DNA of 17,721 nucleotides from JBFMFE01 sp040752295 (GCA_040752295.1 JBFMFE010000250.1:1-17721); one strand, 5' to 3'. Shown: positions 1 to 7,429, counted from the stretch's first letter. A program made the numbers and translations. Notes: a model not told the origin generated them from the letters alone.

Positions 1-181
1 AGGTATGTCAATACATTTATTAAAATTTTATTTTTCAAATTAGGGACAACATTTGAAAGCAAAAAAAGATAAAAATATCAGATGCAAAGCCTCCTTTTCT
101 CAATCTTTCGGGGGTAAGTTGGGTTGACATTGCTTCCTTCGGGTGAGATGCATTTGATGTGTCAAGTATTTTATACACCCC
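1..181. other. AT-rich intergenic end of the window
   Basis: This stretch is much richer in A+T than the genes to its right, with long A and T runs around 20-40 and 61-80. No RNA gene or complete protein family is recognisable. It contains a possible 31-codon leftward frame at 35-130, listed separately. A frame open from the left edge to a TAA at 70-72 is too short to support. Confidence 0.6.
35..130 (-). CDS. possible small protein, 31 aa, function unknown
   Basis: A short leftward frame starts with ATG at 130-128 and stops with TGA at 37-35. An AAGGA-type ribosome site lies about four bases upstream, and a TTGACA hexamer lies at 165-160 on the same strand with no good -10 box. The first half is polar (MSTQLTPERLRKGG) and the second half hydrophobic with many Phe. 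This could be a single-pass small membrane peptide or the broken start of a longer gene. I do not recognise the family. It lies 51 bases downstream of the GxxExxY gene on the same strand. The start signal is the only real support, and chance is a serious alternative in such AT-rich DNA. Confidence 0.2.
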   Translation of the reverse strand: MSTQLTPERLRKGGFASDIFIFFCFQMLSLI

Positions 182-565
182 TTAATAGTATTTTACGAAT
201 CTTTTCCATTCAAGCTCTCCATGTGCTCCGAAATTGATAAGCACGCCGACCTTCATGCCGGTTGCTTTCAGATAATTCAGTAGTTGCGCATGGTCTCTTT
301 CCGTCAATCGCTCAATCGCTTTCAACTCCACAATGATTGCGCCGAAGCACAGCAAATCGGCGTAATATTCCTTCTTCAACTTCCGGCCTTTGTAATAAAC
401 GGTTACTGGTGATTGCGATTCATAAGGAATCCGCCGCATATCAAGTTCGAACTGCATGGCATCCTGATAGACAGCTTCAAGAAACCCCGGGCCGAGTTCC
501 CGGTGCACATCAATCGCCGCTCCGATAATCCTGTAAACCTCATCCTTGAAAAGCAGTTCCGTCAC
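182..565 (-). CDS. GxxExxY family protein
   Basis: A 127-residue protein of the GxxExxY family (a PDDEXK-like nuclease fold, biological role unproven). The defining motif is visible as G27-F-L-E30-A-V-Y33 within ELGPGFLEAVYQ. The predicted nuclease-core residues follow: D70 in YYADLL, then E80 and K82 in IIVELKA, then Q94 in the helix AQLLNYL. Length is normal for the family. The start is GTG at 565-563. It is the only usable start, because an in-frame TAA lies just upstream, and it lacks a well-spaced Shine-Dalgarno. Family members are scattered, often near mobile DNA. Here the gene is lower in GC than the genes to its right and has a 10-base-period TTCGTG repeat just upstream. Family assignment is firm; nuclease activity is an inference from the fold. 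Confidence 0.9.
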   Translation of the reverse strand: MTELLFKDEVYRIIGAAIDVHRELGPGFLEAVYQDAMQFELDMRRIPYESQSPVTVYYKGRKLKKEYYADLLCFGAIIVELKAIERLTERDHAQLLNYLKATGMKVGVLINFGAHGELEWKRFVKYY

Positions 566-582
566 TGAATGACTTTATCCTC

Positions 583-608
583 TTCGTGTCCCTTCGTGTA
601 ATTTCGTG
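583..608. repeat. three TTCGTG units at 10-base spacing
   Basis: TTCGTG occurs at 583-588, 593-598 and 603-608, exactly one helical turn apart, in the 56-base gap between the GxxExxY gene and the FAD enzyme gene. On the leftward strand it reads as CACGAA repeats just upstream of the GxxExxY start. I recall similar CACGAA-rich phrases near GxxExxY genes in other environmental genomes, but cannot check that here. It could be a protein-binding array or a dispersed repeat. Confidence 0.5.
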
Positions 609-621
609 GTTCGTTCCGGCT

Positions 622-1923
622 TTAGGAGGAGATCGCGGTGAAGCACTCGATCGCGCTCCGGGCGGCGATTTCGCCGCCGGCGCCGGGCACGCCCACCGTG
701 TCCCCCGCGAGGCAAAGCCCCTTCACGCCGGTCGCCTCGATGCCGGGTCTTTTTTTCAGCGAGCACTCGGTGTTAAGCTCGGCGCCCGTCACGATGAGCT
801 TCATCCGGCGTTTCCATAGGATGTTTTTCTGGAGTTGCGGGAAGTTGTGGAAGTAAAACCCCTCGAGGCGGTCGAACGCTTCGCCCACGGCGGCGTTCGA
901 GGAGAGTTCCTCCGCCATGAGGGGAGAGAACAGGGTAAGAAGCTGCCTGCCCTCCGGCGCTATAGAGGGTGAGACGTTGGAGACGAACCAGGCAAGCGAG
1001 GGCGGCTCCAGCGCGGCGATGACTCTCTTTTCGGAAGAAATCTTCCTGCGCAGTGCGAGGTCAATGGATACTCCCGCCGTCGGGCGCATCCCGCGCGCGG
1101 TCCTCACGAATTCCTCGGGCAGTGTTTTGTCGGGCAGGAGTTTGAGCGTTTCCCACACCGGAAGCGCTGCCACCACTATGCGCGCCGGGTAAAAGGTTCC
1201 GCCGGCGACGACGCCCTTCACCGCCGAGCCGGAGAGCTTTATTTCAGTGACTTTTCTTCCGGTGAGCAGGGTGACGTTTTCCGAGCTTTTTATATATTCC
1301 TCGAGGGGGTTGAGAAGCGATTTCCATCCGCCGTCCGGATAGCCGAGCGGCGAGGGTGTTTTGAGCGCGGCGGCGAGGAACCTGACGATCTCCTTCATCG
1401 AAGCCCTGTCGTAGGCTCGCGTCGCTAAAAGCCCGATGGACATTGTTTTGAGGAGCGCCTCGAGGGCGGGTCCCGCCCCCTCGCGTTCGAGCCATTCGGC
1501 TACGCTGACGTCCGGCGCTCGCCGGGCGTTCCCGAGAGTTCTGAGGAGCGCGCGGAGCACGACGAGCGCGTCGCGCGCGCCAAGCGCGTTGAAGCCGAGG
1601 GACCGCAGCGGCGTGGCGCCTATTATCTGTTTCCGCCCGCGCCCTTTTGCGATGACCATACCGGCGCCGCGGATTCGGGGACGGGCGCCGATCCTTCTGA
1701 GGACTTCGACGATGGAACTGCGGTCGCCGAGAAGGAGGGCGTGGACGCCCCAGTCGAGGAGGAACCCGTCTTTTTCGATCACCCGCGTCCTTCCTCCGGC
1801 GCGCCTGCCCGCTTCGAGTATGAGCGCGCGTTTCCCGCCTTCCTCCGCCAGCAGCGCGCCGAGGCACAGTCCCGCCAGCCCCGCCCCTATCACCGCCACG
1901 TCGCTCTTCTCCGCCGATTTCAA
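622..1923 (-). CDS. FAD-dependent amine oxidase / phytoene desaturase-like oxidoreductase
   Basis: A 433-residue NAD(P)/FAD-binding enzyme of the amine oxidase/carotenoid desaturase superfamily. The N-terminal dinucleotide-binding fold is clear: VAVIGAGLAG at residues 9-18, then E37 and the second flavin signature AGRRAGGRT at 38-46. The C-terminal flavin motif is CLAGDTVGVPGAGGE around 404-418, with D408 expected to contact the FAD ribityl chain. The middle substrate-binding part shows no feature that fixes the substrate, so carotenoid, polyprenyl or amine oxidation are all possible, and no carotenoid or squalene gene is nearby. The start is TTG at 1923-1921, eight residues before the Rossmann strand, with only a weak ribosome site. 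The gene is transcribed away from pckG and reads toward the GxxExxY gene, with a 56-base gap between them. Confidence 0.85.
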   Translation of the reverse strand: MKSAEKSDVAVIGAGLAGLCLGALLAEEGGKRALILEAGRRAGGRTRVIEKDGFLLDWGVHALLLGDRSSIVEVLRRIGARPRIRGAGMVIAKGRGRKQIIGATPLRSLGFNALGARDALVVLRALLRTLGNARRAPDVSVAEWLEREGAGPALEALLKTMSIGLLATRAYDRASMKEIVRFLAAALKTPSPLGYPDGGWKSLLNPLEEYIKSSENVTLLTGRKVTEIKLSGSAVKGVVAGGTFYPARIVVAALPVWETLKLLPDKTLPEEFVRTARGMRPTAGVSIDLALRRKISSEKRVIAALEPPSLAWFVSNVSPSIAPEGRQLLTLFSPLMAEELSSNAAVGEAFDRLEGFYFHNFPQLQKNILWKRRMKLIVTGAELNTECSLKKRPGIEATGVKGLCLAGDTVGVPGAGGEIAARSAIECFTAISS

Positions 1924-1960
1924 CGGCGCACCCCGGCGGCGTCCGCCCGTTGACGTTCCC

Positions 1961-1975
1961 CCGTGGTCCCCACGG
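1961..1975. repeat. perfect hairpin in the divergent intergenic region
   Basis: CCGTGG at 1961-1966 and CCACGG at 1970-1975 pair perfectly around a 3-base loop. The hairpin lies 38 bases upstream of the TTG start of the leftward FAD enzyme. If the TAAAAT at 1986-1981 is that gene's -10 box, the hairpin would sit at the very 5' end of its transcript, where it could affect stability. There is no T run, so it is not a classical terminator. Confidence 0.4.
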
Positions 1976-1980
1976 CAGTA

Positions 1981-1986
1981 ATTTTA
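1981..1986 (-). promoter_or_regulatory. possible -10 box for the FAD enzyme gene
   Basis: TAAAAT on the leftward strand (5 of 6 to TATAAT) lies 57 bases upstream of the TTG start at 1923. No convincing -35 hexamer is found at 16-18 bases, so support is weak. Confidence 0.25.
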
Positions 1987-2136
1987 CTCCAGTCGAGTTG
2001 AAAAAGGTCGAACCGAAGCGATCAATTCACAATTTCATGCCGCGCCGCCTCCGGGTTTGCCGCGACCGTGACGAATCCCGCGATACAGGATTGACGACGG
2101 CGGGTTACGACGACGCGGACAGTAGGAAGAAACACG

Positions 2137-2164
2137 TGGACAATATACGTTTACCCGTTAAAAT
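2137..2164 (+). promoter_or_regulatory. sigma-70-type promoter of pckG
   Basis: A -35 box TGGACA at 2137-2142 and a -10 box TAAAAT at 2159-2164, each 5 of 6 to consensus, are separated by 16 bases. The expected transcript start near 2171 gives a leader of about 27 bases containing the AGGGAGG ribosome site at 2182-2188. The remaining upstream DNA (1987-2136) shows no gene or further clear motif. Confidence 0.6.
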
Positions 2165-2197
2165 AGCATTGAGATTTCACAAGGGAGGGCGCGGCGG

Positions 2198-3973
2198 ATG
2201 GTAAAACACCGGGAACTCAACCAGTGGATAAGCGACATGGTGGCGATATGCAAGCCGGACGACGTGGTCATGGTTGACGGCTCCGAGGAGATGAGGAAGC
2301 GGCTGGAGGACGAGGCGGTCGCCACGGGCGAAATAACGAGGCTCGACCAGGAGAAGCTGCCCGGGTGCCTGTACCACAGGACGGATGAAAACGACACTGC
2401 CCGGACCGAGCATCTCACGTATATATGCACGAGGAAGAAGGACGACGCCGGACCGACGAACAACTGGATGCCGCCGGACGAGGCATACGCGAAAGCCCGC
2501 GAGATATTCAAAGGCTCGATGCGGAGGCGGACGATGTACGTCGTCCCCTTTTCGATGGGTCCCGTCGGGTCTCCATTCAGCAAGATCGGCGTGGAACTCA
2601 CGGACAGCATCTACGTGGTCCTCAACATGTACATCATGACGCAGGTGGGGAGTGAGGTCCTCGACGTGCTCGGGTCGAGCGGCGAGTACACAAAGTGCCT
2701 CCACGGGAAGGCCGACCTCGACATCAACAGGCGGTACATCCTGCATTTCCCGGAAGACAACACGATCTGGAGCGTCGGGTCCGGCTACGGGGGAAACGTG
2801 CTTCTCGGCAAGAAGTGCCTTGCCCTGCGGATCGCAAGCTACCTTGCCGAACAGGAAGGCTGGCTTGCGGAGCACATGCTGATCATGGGGGTGGAGGACC
2901 CGGAAGGACACATCGTCTACGTCGCCGCCGCGTTTCCCAGCGCCTGCGGCAAAACGAACCTCGCGATGCTCGTTCCCCCGGAGCTTTTCAGGAAGAAGGG
3001 CTACAGAATATGGACGGTCGGCGACGACATCGCGTGGATACGGATAGACACCGACGGTTCGCTCCGAGCGATCAATCCCGAGTCGGGCATGTTCGGGGTC
3101 GCGCCGGGCACCAACTCGGGGACGAATCCAAACGCCATGAAAACGATCAGCCGCAACACGATTTACACGAACGTGCTGCTGAAGGACGATGGAACGGTGT
3201 GGTGGGAGGGGCACGACGATCCGCCGCCGGAAAGGGGGATCAACTGGCAGGGGAAGGAATGGCGTCCGGGGCTGAAGGACGAGAACGGCGAGCCGGTCTG
3301 CGGCGCCCACCCCAACAGCCGGTTCACGGCGCCGCTGACGCAGTGCCCGACGGTGTCCAACCGCCTGTTTCATCATCACGGCGTTCCGATTTCGGCGTTC
3401 ATCTTCGGCGGGCGCCGCGCTTACGTCGCCCCTCTCGTCTACGAGGCGTTCAACTGGCAGCACGGGGTATTCGTCGGGGCGACGATGGCGTCGGAGCGCA
3501 CGGCGGCGCAGTTCGGCAAGCTCGGCGAGGTCCGCCGCGACCCGATGGCGATGCTCCCCTTCTGCGGATACAACATGGCGGATTACTTCCGTCACTGGTT
3601 CCACATGGGGCGCCTTATAAAAAAACCTCCAAAAATCTTCCACGTCAACTGGTTCAGGCAGGATGAAAATGGGGAGTTCATATGGCCCGGATACGGGGAG
3701 AACCTCCGCGCGCTCATCTGGATAACAGAGCGCTGCCGCGGGGTGCGCGGCGCGGTGGAAACCCCCATCGGTTACATGCCGAAGCCGGAGGACATCGTCA
3801 TGGAGGGGCTTGATCTGCCCGAGGGAGCCATGAAAAAACTGCTTGAGATTGACCGGGGCGTATGGAAGGATGAGCTTGAGGACATAAAAAATTTCTTCGG
3901 CGTTTTCAACGACACGCTGCCAGGGCGGCTCGTTGAGGAGTATGAGGCTTTGAAAAAGAGGCTCGGTTTCTGA
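2198..3973 (+). CDS. pckG: phosphoenolpyruvate carboxykinase (GTP)
   Basis: A full-length 591-residue cytosolic PEP carboxykinase of the GTP class, interconverting oxaloacetate + GTP and PEP + CO2 + GDP. Visible signatures are the ART(70)EH substrate-binding arginine region, the SGYGGN(200) loop with GKKC just after it, the P-loop FPSACGKTN at 246-254 with the class-specific reactive cysteine C250, the metal/nucleotide segment GDDIAW at 275-280, FGVAPGTN at 299-306, and FIFGGRR further on. ATP-type enzymes lack the Cys-containing P-loop, so the nucleotide class is clear. The ATG has a strong AGGGAGG site nine bases upstream and a well-formed promoter. In an acetyl-CoA-pathway organism it would serve gluconeogenesis from pyruvate and oxaloacetate, or run in the anaplerotic direction. 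It is a monocistronic gene converging on the MazG-like gene 21 bases downstream. Confidence 0.97.
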   Translation: MVKHRELNQWISDMVAICKPDDVVMVDGSEEMRKRLEDEAVATGEITRLDQEKLPGCLYHRTDENDTARTEHLTYICTRKKDDAGPTNNWMPPDEAYAKAREIFKGSMRRRTMYVVPFSMGPVGSPFSKIGVELTDSIYVVLNMYIMTQVGSEVLDVLGSSGEYTKCLHGKADLDINRRYILHFPEDNTIWSVGSGYGGNVLLGKKCLALRIASYLAEQEGWLAEHMLIMGVEDPEGHIVYVAAAFPSACGKTNLAMLVPPELFRKKGYRIWTVGDDIAWIRIDTDGSLRAINPESGMFGVAPGTNSGTNPNAMKTISRNTIYTNVLLKDDGTVWWEGHDDPPPERGINWQGKEWRPGLKDENGEPVCGAHPNSRFTAPLTQCPTVSNRLFHHHGVPISAFIFGGRRAYVAPLVYEAFNWQHGVFVGATMASERTAAQFGKLGEVRRDPMAMLPFCGYNMADYFRHWFHMGRLIKKPPKIFHVNWFRQDENGEFIWPGYGENLRALIWITERCRGVRGAVETPIGYMPKPEDIVMEGLDLPEGAMKKLLEIDRGVWKDELEDIKNFFGVFNDTLPGRLVEEYEALKKRLGF

Positions 3974-3994
3974 CCGCGCGCCTGCGTCCCGCGC

Positions 3995-4282
3995 TCAGGG
4001 TTCCGGGCAATCGCATGGTGTGACACTGCATTTGGGACAGCCGCCGGCGTACTTTCCGGCGGCTTCTTCCATGTTGACGCCGCAGATGGACGCGAGGCTG
4101 ACGAGCCAGGCGAGGACGTCCGAGAATTCCTCCCGCAGTTTTTCCCGGTCGCCGCGTTTCATCGCCCTGGCGAGTTCCCCGACTTCCTCGATGAACCACA
4201 GAAAGGTTCCCTCCGCGCCGCGCCTGCTGTCGCGTTCGTGGTAAATTCCCCGTATTTTTTCCTGGAAGTCCGATATTTTCAA
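3995..4282 (-). CDS. MazG-like nucleotide pyrophosphohydrolase with C-terminal Cys cluster
   Basis: A 95-residue single-domain all-alpha NTP pyrophosphohydrolase of the MazG/dUTPase superfamily. These enzymes hydrolyse NTPs or modified dNTPs to NMP and pyrophosphate. The Mg-binding signature is complete: E32-E33-x-x-E36 in WFIEEVGELA, then E52-x-x-D55 in EEFSDVLAWL. After the catalytic helices the protein ends with C82-P-K-C85 and C90-D-C92, four cysteines resembling a small zinc knuckle. The start is TTG at 4282-4280 with GGAG six bases upstream. An ATG overlapping the previous stop is out of frame and terminates after nine codons. It is the last gene of a leftward unit, 22 bases after the MBL-fold gene. 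The natural substrate cannot be told from sequence; a house-cleaning role is typical. Confidence 0.85.
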   Translation of the reverse strand: MKISDFQEKIRGIYHERDSRRGAEGTFLWFIEEVGELARAMKRGDREKLREEFSDVLAWLVSLASICGVNMEEAAGKYAGGCPKCSVTPCDCPEP

Positions 4283-4304
4283 CCGTTTCTCCGCCGCTGC
4301 GCCG

Positions 4305-5150
4305 TCATCTTTTTTCCTGTGTCGGGATGACGTGGAAGGATTCGAGTTCGACGCGCTGAACCTTGCCCATTATGTGCCTCGTGTCGTGCGGGAAGATCAC
4401 GATCCATCCCTCGCGGGAGGAGAAGTTGAGGATGTCTTTTTTCTTCACGGCGTTTTCCTTGGGATAAAGGTCGAACGCCATGTTCCAGGTGAGCTTGAGG
4501 TGATGGGTGGTCGGCACAAGGTCGCCGGGATAGAAGAAGCGTTCCTCGTCGGTGTCGATCAGAACGCTCTGGTGATGGCGCGTGTGCCCCGGAGTGAGGA
4601 GGAGGTGGACGCCCGGGATCAGTTCTTCGTCGCCCTCGAGGAGCCTGAGCCTGCCGGCTTCGTGGAGGGGCAGGAAATCGTCCTGGTTGTACATGCGCGT
4701 CTCGACGACGCTCGGGTAGGAGCCGGCGAGGAATTCGCCTTTCTGCACGATGTATTCCGCGTTCGGGAACGCCGGGATCAGCGTTCCGTCGGCTGATTCC
4801 ATGACGCAGCCGCCGCTGTGGTCCGGATGAAGGTGCGTAAGAATGACGCAGTGAACGTCCGCTCTCTCCACCCCGTGCCTGCGGAGTTCTTCAACGAGCG
4901 CGGGGTTTTTCCTGATCTTCAAGTTCCGCTTCATGCGCGTGGTCAACCTTGTTCCAAGCCCGGTGTCCACGAGTATGTTTTTTTTCGGGGTTTTCAGAAG
5001 AAGGGTCCTCACCGCGACCGGGACCTTGTTGCTCGAATCCGGCTTCAATTCCTTCGACCACATTGACTTCGGCACGCGCGAGAACATGGCGCCGCCGTCC
5101 TCGTGGAACACGGAGTCGAGCAGAACAGTCACGTTTATTTCCCTTTTCAC
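4305..5150 (-). CDS. MBL-fold metallo-hydrolase
   Basis: A 281-residue metallo-beta-lactamase-fold hydrolase, cytoplasmic, with no signal peptide. The dinuclear metal site is complete: THLHPDH at 105-111 (H106, H108, D110, H111), H189 in TPGHT, D210 in FYPGD, and H255 in IFPHD. The order and spacing resemble the N-acyl homoserine lactonase/quorum-quenching-like branch, but that branch covers many lactonases and thioesterases, so no substrate is assigned. The start is GTG at 5150-5148. It shares GTGA with the stop of the upstream membrane-protein gene, with GGAGG seven bases before it lying inside that gene's last codons. Translational coupling is therefore likely. It is the middle gene of the leftward unit. 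Confidence 0.9.
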   Translation of the reverse strand: MKREINVTVLLDSVFHEDGGAMFSRVPKSMWSKELKPDSSNKVPVAVRTLLLKTPKKNILVDTGLGTRLTTRMKRNLKIRKNPALVEELRRHGVERADVHCVILTHLHPDHSGGCVMESADGTLIPAFPNAEYIVQKGEFLAGSYPSVVETRMYNQDDFLPLHEAGRLRLLEGDEELIPGVHLLLTPGHTRHHQSVLIDTDEERFFYPGDLVPTTHHLKLTWNMAFDLYPKENAVKKKDILNFSSREGWIVIFPHDTRHIMGKVQRVELESFHVIPTQEKR

Positions 5151-7402
5151 CGTTCCGCCTCCATCCGGTGTCTTTCAGCCGCTCCGGGGCGCCCGAGAAG
5201 CGCACCCGGCTGCGTGGAGAAAAGAAGGGTGAATATCGAAGCCAGAGGGAGGATGAGGCATATCGCTCCCGGGGTGATCCCGGAGTCGTTCGCCGCGAAA
5301 GCCACCGCCGCGCCCGCCATGCACACCGCGAATCCGCGCCCGAAATACACGTAGCGGGCGAACAATCTCTCCACGTGCTTGAAAGGAAAAAAGTACAAAG
5401 CGAAAGAGATGATCGCGAGGGTCGTGAACAGCATGCTCCACCGGCTCACTCTGAGGAGATGGAGGTTGGTGCCGAGTTTCCGGACGATGACGCTGGATAC
5501 TTCTTCCCAGTTGCCCCCCCCTGCCCTTTCGGCGAGGCGGCCGAAATGCGACGCCTCTCCGCCCGTGAAAAGGGCGTCGTAAAGGAAAAACCCGCCGAAT
5601 ATCACGACAAGCACCGTCACTACAGCCAGCGCCGCCCTGAAATCCGCCCGCCCGCCGAAGATCAGCCAGATCATCCAGAGGTACGCGAATCCGCAGGCGA
5701 CAAGCCCACCCGCGTTTGCGCCGAAGCCGGGAGACGCCACGACGAAAAGGATGCCCGCGAACGCCGCCGCCGACAGGAACTTCACCCACGGCTTCCCGCC
5801 GGTAAGGTCGAGCGCGAAGGCGCTCGCCGCCACGGGACCTCCGATGAGAAAGCCCATATACTCGTTGCCGAGACCGTAGTACCTCGCCCCGATCTGGGGG
5901 TAGTATCCGAGGAGGCTTTCTCTCGACAGAGGCGCGCCGAGCAGCTGGTCCGCGACGAGGGCGGCGGTGTACGCGCCGCACAGGACGATCATGCGCCGCG
6001 CCGCGCCCGGCACAAGGCTCAGCATTCCGACGAACAGACCGGTCATCGCCATAACCGTCGCCGCGTAAGCGGCGCTGGTCTCGGTCTCGATGAACGCCGC
6101 CAGCAGAACGGCGAGGTCCAGGGAAGCCGCCGCGAGTATCAGGTAGAGCATCGCCTGCAGCCACGCCGGCCGTGTCAGGGGCAGGCGCACCGTCGTGATA
6201 TACGCGAGGGCGAGCACGGTCAATTGAAAAATTATTATGAACCATATCCACCGCGAGCGCGACTCGACGAACTGGTCCCTGTCATGGAAGCGCATCAGGA
6301 ACGGGACCTTGTCTTTCGCCCGGATGACCGTCGCCGGCGAGCCGAGCATGAACGACGGGACCGGGATGCTGAAATACGCGAGGACAGTCGGGGCGACGTC
6401 CACGTTCGAGACCAACCCGCGCGTGCGCGTGGTGCGGGACGTCAGCAGTCCTCTTTCAATTCCGCCGCCGATCATCAGAATGGGCGTCAGCGTCCGGGCT
6501 TCGGCGTAAGCGCCGGCTTTCGGCGTGGGGGACAGGAGGATGACGCGGGTGCGCTTCAGGTCCACCGTCTTCATAACGAAGCCCATGAAGTGATCGAGGA
6601 GCGCCATCGCCCGCGCCAGGGCGCGATCGTAACCGGCGTCGAGCGACCTTTCCCGGAAATAATCCGCCCGTGCCGTCTCGCCGAAGTCCACCACCACCAC
6701 CCGGTTCCGCAGGTGCGCTTCGGCGAAACTCTCTTGCAATTTTTCCATATCCAGCGACAAGCCGAACGGCGCGCCGGGGTCTCTGGCGAGGAGCCTCTTC
6801 GAGACGTCTCCCGCGGGTATCGCCCCGGTCTCGTCCATGATGATGAGGGCGGCTTCCCGGCGCCGCGTTTCGTCCGTGTCGGAGTTGCCGAGCATTGCCG
6901 TTCCGATCCCGTGCTCACGCAGGAGGGTTCCCACCGCTCCCGGCCTCGCCTTCCAGGTCGTCCGCTGGTTCGCCGATATGAGCCGTGCGATCTCTATGTT
7001 GATGATCCCGTTTTCCGGGACAGGCTCCAGAGTTCTCATGAAGTAAATCCCGCCGGCGGCGCTTCCGAGGTGGTTATCCCGGACGTTGAGGAATTCGGCG
7101 GCGGTGAGCGGGCTTGCCGCCCTGACTCCCGAGCCTATGGTGGCGCACGCCGCCGCGGGATTGTTGCGCGCGAGCGCCCGTGTGCTCATCAGCCCCGCCG
7201 CGGCGCCGTACAGCATTCCGTTGAGGCGCCGGAGCGATGGGTCCGCCAGGTCGTACAGGTCGAGCCTGTCGGCGACAACGATCACGAGCCTGCTTTCCCC
7301 GCCGGCGGCGATTGACGGGCGCCCCGTGGAAAGCGGCAACGCGGCAAGCGCGCAGAAAAAAACGAGCGTGCGGCTGAACGGGATTTTCACGTGTGTCCCC
7401 AT
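5147..7402 (-). CDS. alkaline-phosphatase-fold domain fused to a polytopic membrane domain
   Basis: A 751-residue membrane protein of unknown function. Residues 11-34 form a signal or anchor helix. Residues 36-380 look like a periplasmic domain of the alkaline phosphatase-like superfamily: RLVIVVADRLDL at the start, VVVVDFGETARADYF near 235-250, and SNVDVAPTVLAYFSIPVP near 332-350, which is typical of the C-terminal part of that fold. From W386 on there are about nine hydrophobic segments, with the loop GARYYGLGNEYMG at 506-518 and NDSGITPGA near 705. Similar phosphatase-plus-membrane proteins occur in anaerobic bacteria and may act on lipid-linked or cell-envelope substrates, but none is assigned. 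The annotated start is ATG at 7402-7400; GTG at 7390-7388, with GGGGA six bases upstream, is a credible alternative. It is the first gene of the unit with the MBL hydrolase and MazG-like enzyme, divergent from radC. Confidence 0.75.
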   Translation of the reverse strand: MGTHVKIPFSRTLVFFCALAALPLSTGRPSIAAGGESRLVIVVADRLDLYDLADPSLRRLNGMLYGAAAGLMSTRALARNNPAAACATIGSGVRAASPLTAAEFLNVRDNHLGSAAGGIYFMRTLEPVPENGIINIEIARLISANQRTTWKARPGAVGTLLREHGIGTAMLGNSDTDETRRREAALIIMDETGAIPAGDVSKRLLARDPGAPFGLSLDMEKLQESFAEAHLRNRVVVVDFGETARADYFRERSLDAGYDRALARAMALLDHFMGFVMKTVDLKRTRVILLSPTPKAGAYAEARTLTPILMIGGGIERGLLTSRTTRTRGLVSNVDVAPTVLAYFSIPVPSFMLGSPATVIRAKDKVPFLMRFHDRDQFVESRSRWIWFIIIFQLTVLALAYITTVRLPLTRPAWLQAMLYLILAAASLDLAVLLAAFIETETSAAYAATVMAMTGLFVGMLSLVPGAARRMIVLCGAYTAALVADQLLGAPLSRESLLGYYPQIGARYYGLGNEYMGFLIGGPVAASAFALDLTGGKPWVKFLSAAAFAGILFVVASPGFGANAGGLVACGFAYLWMIWLIFGGRADFRAALAVVTVLVVIFGGFFLYDALFTGGEASHFGRLAERAGGGNWEEVSSVIVRKLGTNLHLLRVSRWSMLFTTLAIISFALYFFPFKHVERLFARYVYFGRGFAVCMAGAAVAFAANDSGITPGAICLILPLASIFTLLFSTQPGALLGRPGAAERHRMEAER

Positions 7403-7417
7403 CGCGTCTGCCGGTTG

Positions 7418-7429
7418 TATAATATCATA
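7418..7429. promoter_or_regulatory. shared AT-rich promoter core between the membrane protein gene and radC
   Basis: The 70-base divergent gap holds TATAAT at 7418-7423 on the rightward strand and TATGAT at 7429-7424 on the leftward strand. They are adjacent, so the two promoters would compete for polymerase. Neither has a strong -35 hexamer at standard spacing. The rightward transcript would start near 7430, about 43 bases before the radC start. Confidence 0.4.

Noticed and set aside
1..72. Rightward frame open from the left edge to a TAA
   Set aside because: Only 23 codons in A/T-rich DNA; no recognisable residues, so it cannot be told from chance.
2177..3643. 488-codon open frame on the - strand
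   Set aside because: It is antisense to pckG, whose catalytic motifs are complete; the antisense product is Arg/Val/His-rich with no domain.
3976..3994. GCGCG/CGCGC stem between pckG and the MazG-like gene as a terminator
   Set aside because: Five pairs only, nine-base loop and no T run; not convincing in such GC-rich DNA.
4306..4308. ATG overlapping the MBL stop as start of the MazG-like gene
   Set aside because: That frame meets a TGA after nine codons and is out of frame with the MazG domain; the TTG at 4282 fits.
4949..7315. 788-codon open frame on the + strand
   Set aside because: It lies almost entirely opposite the membrane protein gene and part of the MBL gene. The product is Arg/His/Glu-rich and low in hydrophobic residues, as expected for the antisense of GC-rich codons, and has no recognisable family.
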